From Rhodopirellula sp. (GTDB taxonomy: Bacteria; Planctomycetota; Planctomycetia; Pirellulales; Pirellulaceae), in NCBI GenBank assembly GCA_002701385.1, contig NZVD01000057.1, positions 177,089 to 241,088 of the forward strand: a stretch of 64,000 nucleotides of DNA, read 5' to 3'. Under the pieces are notes generated by a model, which saw only the letters and a list, made by a program, of their open reading frames with translations, did no database searches and was not told the DNA's origin. Below, piece after piece: positions 51,532 through 60,162 of this stretch. Within the stretch, counting starts at the first letter, position 1, and every line of letters starts with the position of its first letter. The position numbers were made by a program, and so were the translations under genes.

Positions 51532-53910
51532 TTATTTGCCAATATTGGATTTAGGATCTAAGTCGCGTTTAGACCTTTTCATTTTTCGTGATGTCCAGGA
51601 ACTAAGCAGCTTGAAACAAGCCGCATACATGCCCATCTGGGCCGGGACTGTCTGATTACTTACTGTTAACGCTGGTCCATAGAATGCCTGATCTGCCAAT
51701 GCAATCACTTGCTCTAAAGGTCCGCAATTCATATGTAAACTGGGTTCGCCTTCAGCCAGTGCCAAATACCATTTTGATAGAGTCTTCGAGTCTGGTCGTT
51801 GCTGCCCTGCCATTCGAGCTCTAAATTCTAAAATTCTAATCGTCCAGATTATTCGTCTACGACTTGTACCAAACCAACAGATTCTCCATAACGCAAACGA
51901 GCCAATGTCAATTATTCTATGCCTCAATCTATAGAGAAAAGTCAATCCTATCGCCACGCTTAAAAGCACACTCCAGTTCGACTGAACCCAACTCCAAAAA
52001 GACGTCCAGGCCATCGATAAATACTCCTGCCAGGTCAACCAGTTTTTAGGATCTTGATAGTCTGGCGTAGGTTCAATGGGTATCCAGACATTTTGCCCCA
52101 CATGTACTTCCGTCCAGAAATGTAGATTTTCAGAGTTAATAATGGACTGTCTGGATTGCGAATCAAAATCTCGCGAATCTGCATAAAATCCAAGAACAAG
52201 CTGAGCTTCATACCCTAAAGAACGAAGCATCTGGGTAGCGGCCGAGGCAAACATATAGTCGGGCCCACGTTTAATCTTTAAAAAGTGATCCACGACATTC
52301 TGACAATCCTCCGGAGCTGTTTCGAGGCGGTCGTGCTTATACTGACTACGTAGATTCTGAGTGAGGGCCACTACCTGCTCCCACCCAGGGCGACTATTAG
52401 CGGTCCAACGACGGGCAAGGCTCTCTGCCCGCTTCCCTGGTCGAATCGAACTGTTAAGGGACTCTTCTACTCTACGAGAATATACTCCTCGAAAATCACC
52501 CAGTTTGGTCAGTTCACTTATCGAATGCGTCTGAGAAATGAGGTGGATCACTGTCAGTCTTGGAATAAATTCCTGTGCAGCCAGTTCAAGAACACCATCA
52601 CGTCCGGTCGTATAAAAACTGTCACGATCGACATCTGCAATGTGAATCCCAGACACATGCGCTGGACTGGGAATTTGTTTCGACTTTAGATTGATGATTC
52701 GCAGAGTACTTCGCTGTTTACCTCGCAAAACATCCGTTTCATTACGCTGGAACTTCACCCAGGGCTTTCCATTAACAGAGGTAATAGAAGTGCGAAATGG
52801 TATCGAATTGCTGCCACTGTGTGTCCAATCAACACCATCAAACGTATCAAATCTTTGTGTCATCAAATGGAGCGGTGCGTCGCCAGAGACCTGAAACAAT
52901 GCCGTCGATTTACGATCCTCTGGTGTTACCGGACGTTGTTTGTTAAGCCGGCGTAATGTACTGAATTGACGAGTCGCCTGTTCTGAACTGGATTTTTTCT
53001 GATGATTGTGCCGCAAGCGATCTCCTGTTATCGCAATGGACTTATTTAGCTCTTGATTAATCTGCTTTTTGACTCGTGCCTCACCATATTGATCCGAAGC
53101 TACATCGTATAGACTGGGCATTTTCGATTCCAGAAAAATCTCCGAGTCAACCGGACCGAAACTGAAGGCGCTGTCTTCTGCTGCGATCATCATATCCCCT
53201 TCGCCGACACCAGAACGTGCATTGCCGTCCTGATATTTGTCACCTCCTGATGTGGGCATAAACCCAGACAACACCATTGCAGTACGGGGGATTCCAATGA
53301 CTGCAATACTCAGTACGCCAAGTCCCACAAGAAGTGACACCGCGATCAGGACTGGCCGCAACGGAATTTTTCTATCAGAAGACGTGGCAAATTTCGTCTC
53401 TAGGCGTGCCCAATAACTGCACATCAGCCACCATAGGCCAAGCGTGGCAAACAGGGCACTCCCTGCCCAAACCAGATAATGATCGGTCATAGAAGTAACA
53501 AACAGAACGAGAAATCCGCTCAGTAACCCAGTAATCTGAAGTGACTTTTGAGAAGCCGGAGCCGTAGCCAATACCAGAGCGACATTCTGGACAATGATTA
53601 GTAGCACGAGTTCATTCGGATCCCCGATTTCCAAAGAACGGGTGACCACTTGTACTAGCAGTGGGAAAATCACCATCACCAACTGGAGCAACAATAGACG
53701 ACGCGCGGGGGTATTGAACCTCTTTGGCCAGACCTGAAGTAAACGCCGAAGTCCGAAGACAAGCCCGAGCGTAATGATGCTCTCTGCCAGCACCACCCAA
53801 CCACTCCAGTGGTTAGCATAGCGAAAAGTCTGGGTAATCATCATTGCCAATAGAGCAAGGTGGGTTACCGAAGACTGGCCGACAAGATTATGCTGCGGAC
53901 CACGATTCAT
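51532..53910 (-). CDS. TgpA-like membrane protein with probably inactive transglutaminase domain
   Basis: A large inner-membrane protein. The ATG at 53910 (AAAGG eight bases upstream) is preferred to 53967. Several N-terminal helices (to about residue 235) precede a periplasmic transglutaminase-like domain and one C-terminal helix plus a soluble tail. In the 811-residue numbering, the region normally reading RG-x-Cys-EYFASA is RGPDYMFASA with Asp570 in place of the catalytic Cys. The His (NLHFWTEV, His616) is present and the Asp is Glu632 in WIPIEPTPDY. The protein is likely a non-enzymatic scaffold or has altered chemistry. It overlaps DUF58 by 23 bp and is 20 bp from moxR. Confidence 0.82.
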   Translation of the reverse strand: MNRGPQHNLVGQSSVTHLALLAMMITQTFRYANHWSGWVVLAESIITLGLVFGLRRLLQVWPKRFNTPARRLLLLQLVMVIFPLLVQVVTRSLEIGDPNELVLLIIVQNVALVLATAPASQKSLQITGLLSGFLVLFVTSMTDHYLVWAGSALFATLGLWWLMCSYWARLETKFATSSDRKIPLRPVLIAVSLLVGLGVLSIAVIGIPRTAMVLSGFMPTSGGDKYQDGNARSGVGEGDMMIAAEDSAFSFGPVDSEIFLESKMPSLYDVASDQYGEARVKKQINQELNKSIAITGDRLRHNHQKKSSSEQATRQFSTLRRLNKQRPVTPEDRKSTALFQVSGDAPLHLMTQRFDTFDGVDWTHSGSNSIPFRTSITSVNGKPWVKFQRNETDVLRGKQRSTLRIINLKSKQIPSPAHVSGIHIADVDRDSFYTTGRDGVLELAAQEFIPRLTVIHLISQTHSISELTKLGDFRGVYSRRVEESLNSSIRPGKRAESLARRWTANSRPGWEQVVALTQNLRSQYKHDRLETAPEDCQNVVDHFLKIKRGPDYMFASAATQMLRSLGYEAQLVLGFYADSRDFDSQSRQSIINSENLHFWTEVHVGQNVWIPIEPTPDYQDPKNWLTWQEYLSMAWTSFWSWVQSNWSVLLSVAIGLTFLYRLRHRIIDIGSFALWRICWFGTSRRRIIWTIRILEFRARMAGQQRPDSKTLSKWYLALAEGEPSLHMNCGPLEQVIALADQAFYGPALTVSNQTVPAQMGMYAACFKLLSSWTSRKMKRSKRDLDPKSNIGK

Positions 53911-55180
53911 GGCATAACCTTTCCCATTGAGTTTGAAGCTGTGAAGGAACATCGTGAGTGCAGTCAATCGTCAACCAGGAATTCTCTCCCGCGTGATGTT
54001 CCTCTGTCTGCAACACTACAAACCGCAGATTGGATTCAATGCTTTCCAATTGCTTTAATTCATCCATCCTGTCTGAAGTTGTCACTACAATTTTCATTTT
54101 GTTTGGCGTTGAGCCTTCCGAGTATAAGTCTTTGAAGCCCTCGACAGTTCCTGGTTGAAGCATTGCCAAACGATCAAATGCAGACTGAATGCAGAAAGCT
54201 CCCTGACTCGAATCTCCCCCGTTCAGGTCAGTCGAGTGAATTACACTCCAACCGTGCTCATGAAATTCCCGAACCAAACTCGCTCCCACACGAATAGCCC
54301 ATTCAAGACTGCCGTGATCACTGAGCGTCTGATGGACTCGTAGGTCTGTATCAATCACGATTTCAACCTTACGCTGTGCAGCCGTCTGCCGTTCGCAAAC
54401 AATGAGACGACTATGACGAGCCGTTTGGGCCCAATGTACATGCTTCAATGTATCGCCTCGACGATAGGGCCTAACAGCTAGCACATCCCCCTCCATACCA
54501 GCCTGATTCATCAGAATTCCAGTGGCTGTAAAATCAATCCCTTTGACAGGTGGAATTGACTTTAGCTTTACTGTAAGTGGCCAGACAATCAGCTCTGACG
54601 TAATCTGAATTATCTTCCGTGTCTTCCAAATACCAAATGGAAATGCATTGGTAATTTGGCAAACCCCGGATGGGTAAAGTCCTCTGCGATGTGGCTCAAA
54701 CTCCCACTTAAAGTCAGATTTGGTCCACCCGGGAACACGAGCCAAAGCGACGGCTGTCGAGTCGTTTGAGGTAGAAATGTCTTCTAAAAAGAATCCACCT
54801 TCGACAGCTAGGCCCCAAATTGGCCAGGGGAAAGAATTCTTTACGCTTAGAGTGACCTGAACATCATCGCCTTCTGTCGCTCGGCGACGATTGAAACACA
54901 GACTACAGCTCACACCACGAATCGCAATCCATGGCCAGACAACACCTAATAAAATCACAGCTAGCAGTGCAGTAAACATGACCCATCCCTGTGGCGCCAC
55001 AAAGAGACCAATTAATAAAGAAGCGGCCGCGGCTACTAACAACCATCCAACTGGTTGCTTAAGCCAATAGACGTATCGATTAGCCCATGGACAAAAATCT
55101 CGATTAGCGAGATTTGAAATCCACTGCACAGTACGCCGAATGGATGGAGCTGGTCGGTGCTGGTTGTTAGATGAAGACAT
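53888..55180 (-). CDS. DUF58-domain protein
   Basis: A protein of about 430 residues, starting at the ATG at 55180 (a longer frame opens at 55282). Two hydrophobic helices (about 45-90) anchor it, followed by a beta-rich region and the DUF58 domain with the motif RPYRRGDTLKHVHWAQTARHSRLIV, here split into RPYRRGDTLKHVHW and ARHSRLIV. A von Willebrand-like fold follows (KVEIVIDTDLRVHQ, with the MIDAS-like DxD). DUF58 proteins team with MoxR ATPases and transglutaminase-like proteins; function is unsettled. It overlaps the next gene by 23 bp. Confidence 0.82.
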   Translation of the reverse strand: MSSSNNQHRPAPSIRRTVQWISNLANRDFCPWANRYVYWLKQPVGWLLVAAAASLLIGLFVAPQGWVMFTALLAVILLGVVWPWIAIRGVSCSLCFNRRRATEGDDVQVTLSVKNSFPWPIWGLAVEGGFFLEDISTSNDSTAVALARVPGWTKSDFKWEFEPHRRGLYPSGVCQITNAFPFGIWKTRKIIQITSELIVWPLTVKLKSIPPVKGIDFTATGILMNQAGMEGDVLAVRPYRRGDTLKHVHWAQTARHSRLIVCERQTAAQRKVEIVIDTDLRVHQTLSDHGSLEWAIRVGASLVREFHEHGWSVIHSTDLNGGDSSQGAFCIQSAFDRLAMLQPGTVEGFKDLYSEGSTPNKMKIVVTTSDRMDELKQLESIESNLRFVVLQTEEHHAGENSWLTIDCTHDVPSQLQTQWERLCHESWSAA

Positions 55181-55471
55181 ACGTCTCGCATGATAAAGAT
55201 GAGTCGCAACTGGATAACTGGCTCTGTCTGGCAAGCCACCTAAGAATAGAAAAGTAGAGGGACAATTTAATTCCAATCGCACAAATAGAATTGTGCAATC
55301 TTACATTCAGGACAGAATGACGTACGAGTCTTATGATGCTTCATGACAACAGCTTACTTAGACAAACTGTAAGACTTACATCAGACTAAGTATCGCCTAA
55401 CCAAGTCCTGTCTAACGACGGCAAGCACCAAGAAGTCACACTAAAGAAAATCTCTCTCTACTGCAAGGAGC

Positions 55472-55873
55472 TTAAGCTACCGACGGAGGGGCTCGCTCTT
55501 GAACGCCGTCCCGAGTAATAGCAAGATACAGCGCACTAGGAGAATCACTAAAGAGTGGAATCGACTCGCAAGAGGCGGAAATTTCAATTGTAACGGCCTG
55601 ATCCTGAGCCTGCCCCAATTCCTGACAGACATAGCAGTTTGCAGAATCATGTTGGTGGTCTTGGCGACTAGGGTCTGATTCCGTGCTTTGCTCGTTCAGT
55701 AGATTGTCACACGGATGATGGTGAGCCGCAGAGCAACTAGAAACATGCTCGTTTCGAGAACTCTTCGAGTGACCAGAACAACATGCGGCCAAATGCAGCG
55801 CTTCACCGAACAAAACACGCCCAATATAGACGATCAGCAATGTTGTCAGAAAAAGTAGCTGCTTACGTTGCAT
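55472..55873 (-). CDS. Small secreted Cys/His-rich protein, DUF2946-like (paralogue of the 46598 gene)
   Basis: A 133-residue exported protein. A hydrophobic signal (KQLLFLTTLLIVYIGRVLFG) is followed by ALHLAACCSGH, SSCSAAHHHPCD, a QDHQHD stretch and the motif CYVCQELGQ. The end reads RAPPSVA. The CxxCxxLGQ and R(A/G)PPSV motifs are shared with the protein at 46598-47017, and both have the same size and plan, so they are paralogues. Metal binding in the periplasm is likely. Its gene lies 189 bp upstream of the DUF58 trio on the same strand and 184 bp from the sugar cluster. An inverted repeat lies just upstream. Confidence 0.66.
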   Translation of the reverse strand: MQRKQLLFLTTLLIVYIGRVLFGEALHLAACCSGHSKSSRNEHVSSCSAAHHHPCDNLLNEQSTESDPSRQDHQHDSANCYVCQELGQAQDQAVTIEISASCESIPLFSDSPSALYLAITRDGVQERAPPSVA

Positions 55874-55919
55874 CTTAAATGATTAAGTAAAAATCAAAGA
55901 CCTAGTTCAATCTCAGTGA

Positions 55920-55945
55920 TTTGATTCTTATCAGTACGAATCAAA
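55920..55945. promoter_or_regulatory. Inverted repeat upstream of the Cys/His-rich gene
   Basis: TTTGATTC and GAATCAAA (8-bp exact arms, 10-bp spacer) lie 47 bp before the start codon at 55873 on the minus strand. It may be a regulator site. It differs from the ATGCAA-type dyad at 47678. Confidence 0.3.
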
Positions 55946-56057
55946 CGAACAATATGTTCTTAAGCACCTTGAAAAAATGATACACGCTACCCACCTCTGG
56001 AATCGTCCAACTGTGTAATTAGCGAATAGCTTAATAGTTAAATGGAAAGCCATTTTT

Positions 56058-56906
56058 CTACCATCGCTGTGAGACTTGCTCTTGCATGAACTTCAATGCA
56101 TCCCCGGCCAGTTGCTCTTCACTCTCATACATACGCCGCCAAATTTTAGTAGCCGCGACCAATTCAGGTAGTGCCAAACCAAAAGCTTCCACAACCATCC
56201 AGCCGTCATAACCAACTTCTTTAAGTGTATTGAAGTTAGTATCCCAATCCACATTCCCTGTGCCTGGAGTGGAACGGTCGTTTTCAGAAATATGTACTAA
56301 CGCACACACATCGCTACAGTCACGAATGGCCTGAGCAATGTCTTTCTCTTCGATATTGGCATGGAACGTGTCGTACATCATCCGAGCATTTGGATGATCG
56401 ACTTCGCGGACAAAGCGAGCGGAATCTGCGTGGGTATTTAGAAGGTAGGTTTCAAAACGATTGAGAGCTTCCACGCCTAGCGTAATCCCAACGGTTTCAG
56501 CATGCTCAGCTACCTGACGCATACTATCAACGCCCCACTTCCATTCGTCTTCGGTTGGTCCCTGACCCGAGAATACCCCCAAAGCTGAATGATAAGGCCC
56601 TACTAACCGGACGGCACCGGCTGCCGCTGCGTTATCCAAAGCACGTTTATTGTTTTCAACGCCTAAAGCTCGAACCGCGGGGTCTGCACTGATTGGATTA
56701 TCTTCTTCTCCTCGCACAGTCACGGCTGTACATTCCAGCCCCATCTCTTTAAGGCGAGCTCCCCATTGAGTGTAGAGATCGATATTATCTTCGAACACTG
56801 GAATTTCGACGCCGTCATATCCCATTTCTTTGAGTGATGCGACAACAGGAATCATGTCGTCATTCATCGCGCCTGTCCAAAGCAATAAGTTCATTCCAAA
56901 TTTCAT
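56058..56906 (-). CDS. Sugar isomerase/epimerase, D-tagatose/D-psicose 3-epimerase-like
   Basis: A 282-residue TIM-barrel enzyme (xylose isomerase-like/AP endonuclease 2 superfamily). Metal and catalytic motifs follow the tagatose/psicose 3-epimerase pattern: GVEIPVF, GVEALNRFETYLLNTHADSARF with the catalytic Glu, MYDTFHANIEE with metal Asp and His, HISENDRSTPGTGNVDW and a final Glu in VVEAFG. It is predicted to convert keto-sugars at C3 with a divalent ion. It is the last gene of a minus-strand sugar series. Confidence 0.86.
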   Translation of the reverse strand: MKFGMNLLLWTGAMNDDMIPVVASLKEMGYDGVEIPVFEDNIDLYTQWGARLKEMGLECTAVTVRGEEDNPISADPAVRALGVENNKRALDNAAAAGAVRLVGPYHSALGVFSGQGPTEDEWKWGVDSMRQVAEHAETVGITLGVEALNRFETYLLNTHADSARFVREVDHPNARMMYDTFHANIEEKDIAQAIRDCSDVCALVHISENDRSTPGTGNVDWDTNFNTLKEVGYDGWMVVEAFGLALPELVAATKIWRRMYESEEQLAGDALKFMQEQVSQRW

Positions 56907-56958
56907 AGTTTCATTTCCTCTACTTCATCAATAAAGTTTGAATCTGTTACTGAGAGTT

Positions 56959-57606
56959 CTACTCAGCTGTTAGTAGCTCGTCGTGGCAGCGATACACCCT
57001 TTGACGCATCGCCGGAAATAACTCGATTACCGAATCACCAAATTCAGGTAACCCCACTCGCTTCATCACCTGGTTTAAACGATAGGCTAATCGGTCATTA
57101 TCCAGGTAATCAAACAAGAATCGCTCCCGACAAAAAACCTCAAAGAACCGTACAAACTGATCCGTCGAGCGTGCCGACGCCATATTGATCACCGACTGAA
57201 TCTTCACGGGATCTACCTGCCCCAGTACGTCATAGTACTCGTTAAGCAAACCGGGATTACATTCTGCCAACCGAGCATCCAATAGTAACTCGATTAATAT
57301 ATGCCCCAAAAATGCGGGACGAAGCGACGTGTCTTCAGGAACAGCTTCTCGTAATGCCTGAGCAAATTCCAAATTGAGCTGATTGAAGATCGCTGTCGCA
57401 TGAAACCAATGATCATCGTTCAGGTGTTGCAACATTCCTGAGGCTAGTTCAGCAACGTCACCCTGATGGGTTTCGATCAACGGTTTCAAATTTCGCGAGC
57501 GAACTCGCACTTTTCGATCCACCACACTCAACATGTCTGGTACACCTGTACCTGACATGAAAAGAGGGCGATCTAAATAGTCGATTGCATGAGCTAAATA
57601 ATTCAT
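56959..57606 (-). CDS. Hypothetical protein, possibly a remote relative of acyl-carrier-protein phosphodiesterase
   Basis: A 215-residue all-alpha cytosolic protein. The start MNYLAHAIDYL and the D/H pattern QHLNDDHWFHATAIFNQL resemble in a loose way the AcpH/DUF479 family (which starts MNFLAH and has an HxHxxxD motif). The sites are not a clear match, and the DH pair in the later helix is replaced. AcpH removes phosphopantetheine from acyl carrier protein, but that activity is not supported here. It is placed, unexpectedly, between sugar genes: 53 bp before the epimerase and 24 bp after the oxidoreductase. Confidence 0.55.
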   Translation of the reverse strand: MNYLAHAIDYLDRPLFMSGTGVPDMLSVVDRKVRVRSRNLKPLIETHQGDVAELASGMLQHLNDDHWFHATAIFNQLNLEFAQALREAVPEDTSLRPAFLGHILIELLLDARLAECNPGLLNEYYDVLGQVDPVKIQSVINMASARSTDQFVRFFEVFCRERFLFDYLDNDRLAYRLNQVMKRVGLPEFGDSVIELFPAMRQRVYRCHDELLTAE

Positions 57607-57629
57607 GCAGGAGGCATCCTGCGTTTAGC

Positions 57630-58766
57630 TTATACGTTTTGCCATGACCCGTCTTTGGCCGAAGCTAAGACAGCGTCACAGACTTTTTGTGTTTCCAGTG
57701 CATCACGGAAAGTCGGACCGGCTGGCTCGCCGGTTTCCAGACCCTTCAGGAAGTCAGCCACCTGATGCACAAAGGTATGTTCATATCCGATCTGCAATCC
57801 AGGCACCCACCAGTTGCCCATATAAGGGTGTTCGCCATCGGTCACATGGATATTCTTCCAGCCGCGGACTGCACCGGAATCACCATGATCGAAGTACTCT
57901 AAGCGATGCAGATCGTGCAGATCCCATCGCAGTGAGCCTTTCTCCCCATTGATCTCCAGCGTATACAGTGCTTTGTGCCCACGGGCATATCGCGTGGATT
58001 CAAATAACGCGAGTGAGCCATTACTAAAGCGACCCATGAAAGTACAAGCATCGTCGATGGTGACCGGCATCACTTCACCAGTATCCTGATGAACTCGTTC
58101 TTTGATGAACGTCTCTGTCATGGCAGAAACCGAGTCGATTGATCCGTTAAGCCAAAGGGCTGTATCGATACAGTGAGCCAGCAAGTCACCAGTCACACCG
58201 GATCCTGCTACAGAAGCATCTAATCGCCACAGCGCTTCTCCACCCTGAGGCAGATCTGTTGAAATTGTCCAATCCTGCAGGAACTGAGCGCGGTAGTGGA
58301 AAATTCGTCCTAAACGACCTTCGTCGATCAACTGCTTGGCCAATGTCACGGCAGGCACTCGGCGATAGTTGTACCAGACGATATTTGGTACACCCGCAGC
58401 TTCCACTGCCGCACACATTTCTTCGCCTTCCGCAGTATCCATCGAAAGCGGTTTCTCACAAAGAATCATCTTGCCAGCTTCAGCACAAGCGATGGCAATT
58501 TCTTTATGAAGGTTATTCGGAGTACAAATATCGACAGCATCGATATCGTCACGAGCCACTAAAGCTCGCCAATCCGATTCAATCGATTCGTATCCCCAGG
58601 TATCAGCAAAGGCCTGAGCCTTTTCTTGATTTCGTGCACAGGCAGCTTTAAGAACCGGTTGGTATTCGAGATCAAAAAAATTGTTAACTTTACGATAAGC
58701 ATTGGAGTGGGTACGGCCCATAAAGCCGTAGCCGATCATGCCGATATTAAGTGGTTTCTTCGCCAT
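57630..58766 (-). CDS. Gfo/Idh/MocA family oxidoreductase
   Basis: A 378-residue NAD(P)-dependent sugar or polyol dehydrogenase. The Rossmann domain reads [20 protein letters not shown] and the EKPLSM motif carries the conserved Lys. [18 protein letters not shown] holds the probable catalytic Asp/His pair. It has no Tat signal. It is in the middle of a minus-strand sugar series, so a keto-sugar product handled by the neighbouring isomerases is plausible. A similar but distant family member lies at 10120-11223. Confidence 0.9.
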   Translation of the reverse strand: MAKKPLNIGMIGYGFMGRTHSNAYRKVNNFFDLEYQPVLKAACARNQEKAQAFADTWGYESIESDWRALVARDDIDAVDICTPNNLHKEIAIACAEAGKMILCEKPLSMDTAEGEEMCAAVEAAGVPNIVWYNYRRVPAVTLAKQLIDEGRLGRIFHYRAQFLQDWTISTDLPQGGEALWRLDASVAGSGVTGDLLAHCIDTALWLNGSIDSVSAMTETFIKERVHQDTGEVMPVTIDDACTFMGRFSNGSLALFESTRYARGHKALYTLEINGEKGSLRWDLHDLHRLEYFDHGDSGAVRGWKNIHVTDGEHPYMGNWWVPGLQIGYEHTFVHQVADFLKGLETGEPAGPTFRDALETQKVCDAVLASAKDGSWQNV

Positions 58767-58830
58767 AATACTTTCTCTTTATCTCCCACGGGCTCCAAAG
58801 TGTTGCCCGTGCAATAACAGTTATTTGTAA

Positions 58831-59862
58831 TTAGTTCCAACCGTGAGCGGCACGAACATCGACCATTGCCTTGAGAATCACATTCCAAGTATCTGGGTCT
58901 TCTAAAACTTCATTAGAGAACATGCAACCATCCCAACAGATGTGCTGAATACCCCGAGAGGCGGCATCCTGTAACCAGTATCCTGCTGTTCGAGTGATAT
59001 CCAGTTTCCCATTCGGGTCATCCGCGCGACAGTGCTTCCCCGTTTTGTCATGGGAACCCGCTCCATGCACAGTACCGTCGTTCTGAGCAACATGGAAGTC
59101 GATCGTCCAAGGACGTAGTTTCTCGGTCATATTTTCATAAGCCGCGTAAAACTCTTCTTCGGAATAGCCGTCCTGAAGCAATGCGTGCTCGGGAGCGTTA
59201 TATCCCATTAGGTATAGATAGGTGTGAGCCTGATCCGACTGGAAGCCAAAAGACTCAGGCTTGCCGACTCCTTCCAGCACGTCGAGCATATCCTTCCAAC
59301 TGTGCATACCAGCCCAACAAATCTCGCCTTCACATGCGAGGCGTTCTCCATGAGCTTCGGCGATTTCCGCGGCCTTAGTGAAGGTATCTACAATCCTTGC
59401 TGTACCGGCCTGAGGGTCTTCACGCCACTTTTCCACACCAAATTCTGCCGAGTCAATACGAATCACTCCGTATTCACGAATTCCATGTTCATTGAATACG
59501 CCTGCAATTCGACAGGCTTTCTTAATCGCATCCAGGAATTTTTCCTGTTGCTCGTCAGAACCCATGGCTGAGTCACCGACGGTTCCCGGCCACACAGGAG
59601 CAACCACTGAACCTACTTTGAGATTGTGGCTTCCAATTAAATCGGCGATTTCTTTCAGTTCGTCGTCCGAAGCATCTGGATCGGTGTGTGGATGAAATAA
59701 GAAGTAATCCACTCCTTCAAATTTCTGCCCATCCACTTCAGCGGCGGCAGTCAATTCAAGCATTCGTTGGAGACTGATTGGTGGTTCCTGACCTTCTTCG
59801 TCGCCTTTACCCACTAATCCGGGCCACATCGCATTATGTAGTTTTGGGAACAGATTTGTCAT
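58831..59862 (-). CDS. Sugar isomerase/epimerase-like TIM-barrel protein
   Basis: A 343-residue protein of the xylose isomerase-like superfamily, different in sequence from its neighbour at 56058. Likely metal ligands are in [31 protein letters not shown] and [23 protein letters not shown], all near the barrel's C-terminal face. There is no signal peptide. Its substrate is probably a sugar or sugar acid. It starts the genes that follow the DUF4432 gene in this cluster, with 300 bp between them, so it may have its own promoter. Confidence 0.82.
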   Translation of the reverse strand: MTNLFPKLHNAMWPGLVGKGDEEGQEPPISLQRMLELTAAAEVDGQKFEGVDYFLFHPHTDPDASDDELKEIADLIGSHNLKVGSVVAPVWPGTVGDSAMGSDEQQEKFLDAIKKACRIAGVFNEHGIREYGVIRIDSAEFGVEKWREDPQAGTARIVDTFTKAAEIAEAHGERLACEGEICWAGMHSWKDMLDVLEGVGKPESFGFQSDQAHTYLYLMGYNAPEHALLQDGYSEEEFYAAYENMTEKLRPWTIDFHVAQNDGTVHGAGSHDKTGKHCRADDPNGKLDITRTAGYWLQDAASRGIQHICWDGCMFSNEVLEDPDTWNVILKAMVDVRAAHGWN

Positions 59863-60162
59863 TGTTCATTCACTCCTGTGATTCATTGGATGAACGTCAT
59901 TGTTTGATTAATTACCGGCACTCTGCTGGAATTGCATTCACCGATCTATTGGTCTTCATTAATACCCTTCGATGGTAAGTCGTCCTAAGTAGCAGGGATA
60001 AAAAGTCTGTTTCTCCGCTACCCCTTACTAACTCCGGGTGGGCTACATTCCTGATTCGTTTTGGAAGCAATCTACTCTGCAGTGCAAGTATGATTACCCC
60101 TCGATTCTATAAGAGGATCGAGTCCTCTAAAAGGAGTACGCATCTGCACTCATCGCCGATTC
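59863..60162. other. Intergenic region inside the sugar cluster
   Basis: No gene is visible. A 6-bp stem CTCGAT / ATCGAG (60100-60122, 11-base loop) lies 40 bp after the DUF4432 stop and might be a weak terminator, without a T run. The rest should hold the promoter of the isomerase gene starting at 59862, but I cannot point to convincing boxes. Confidence 0.4.
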
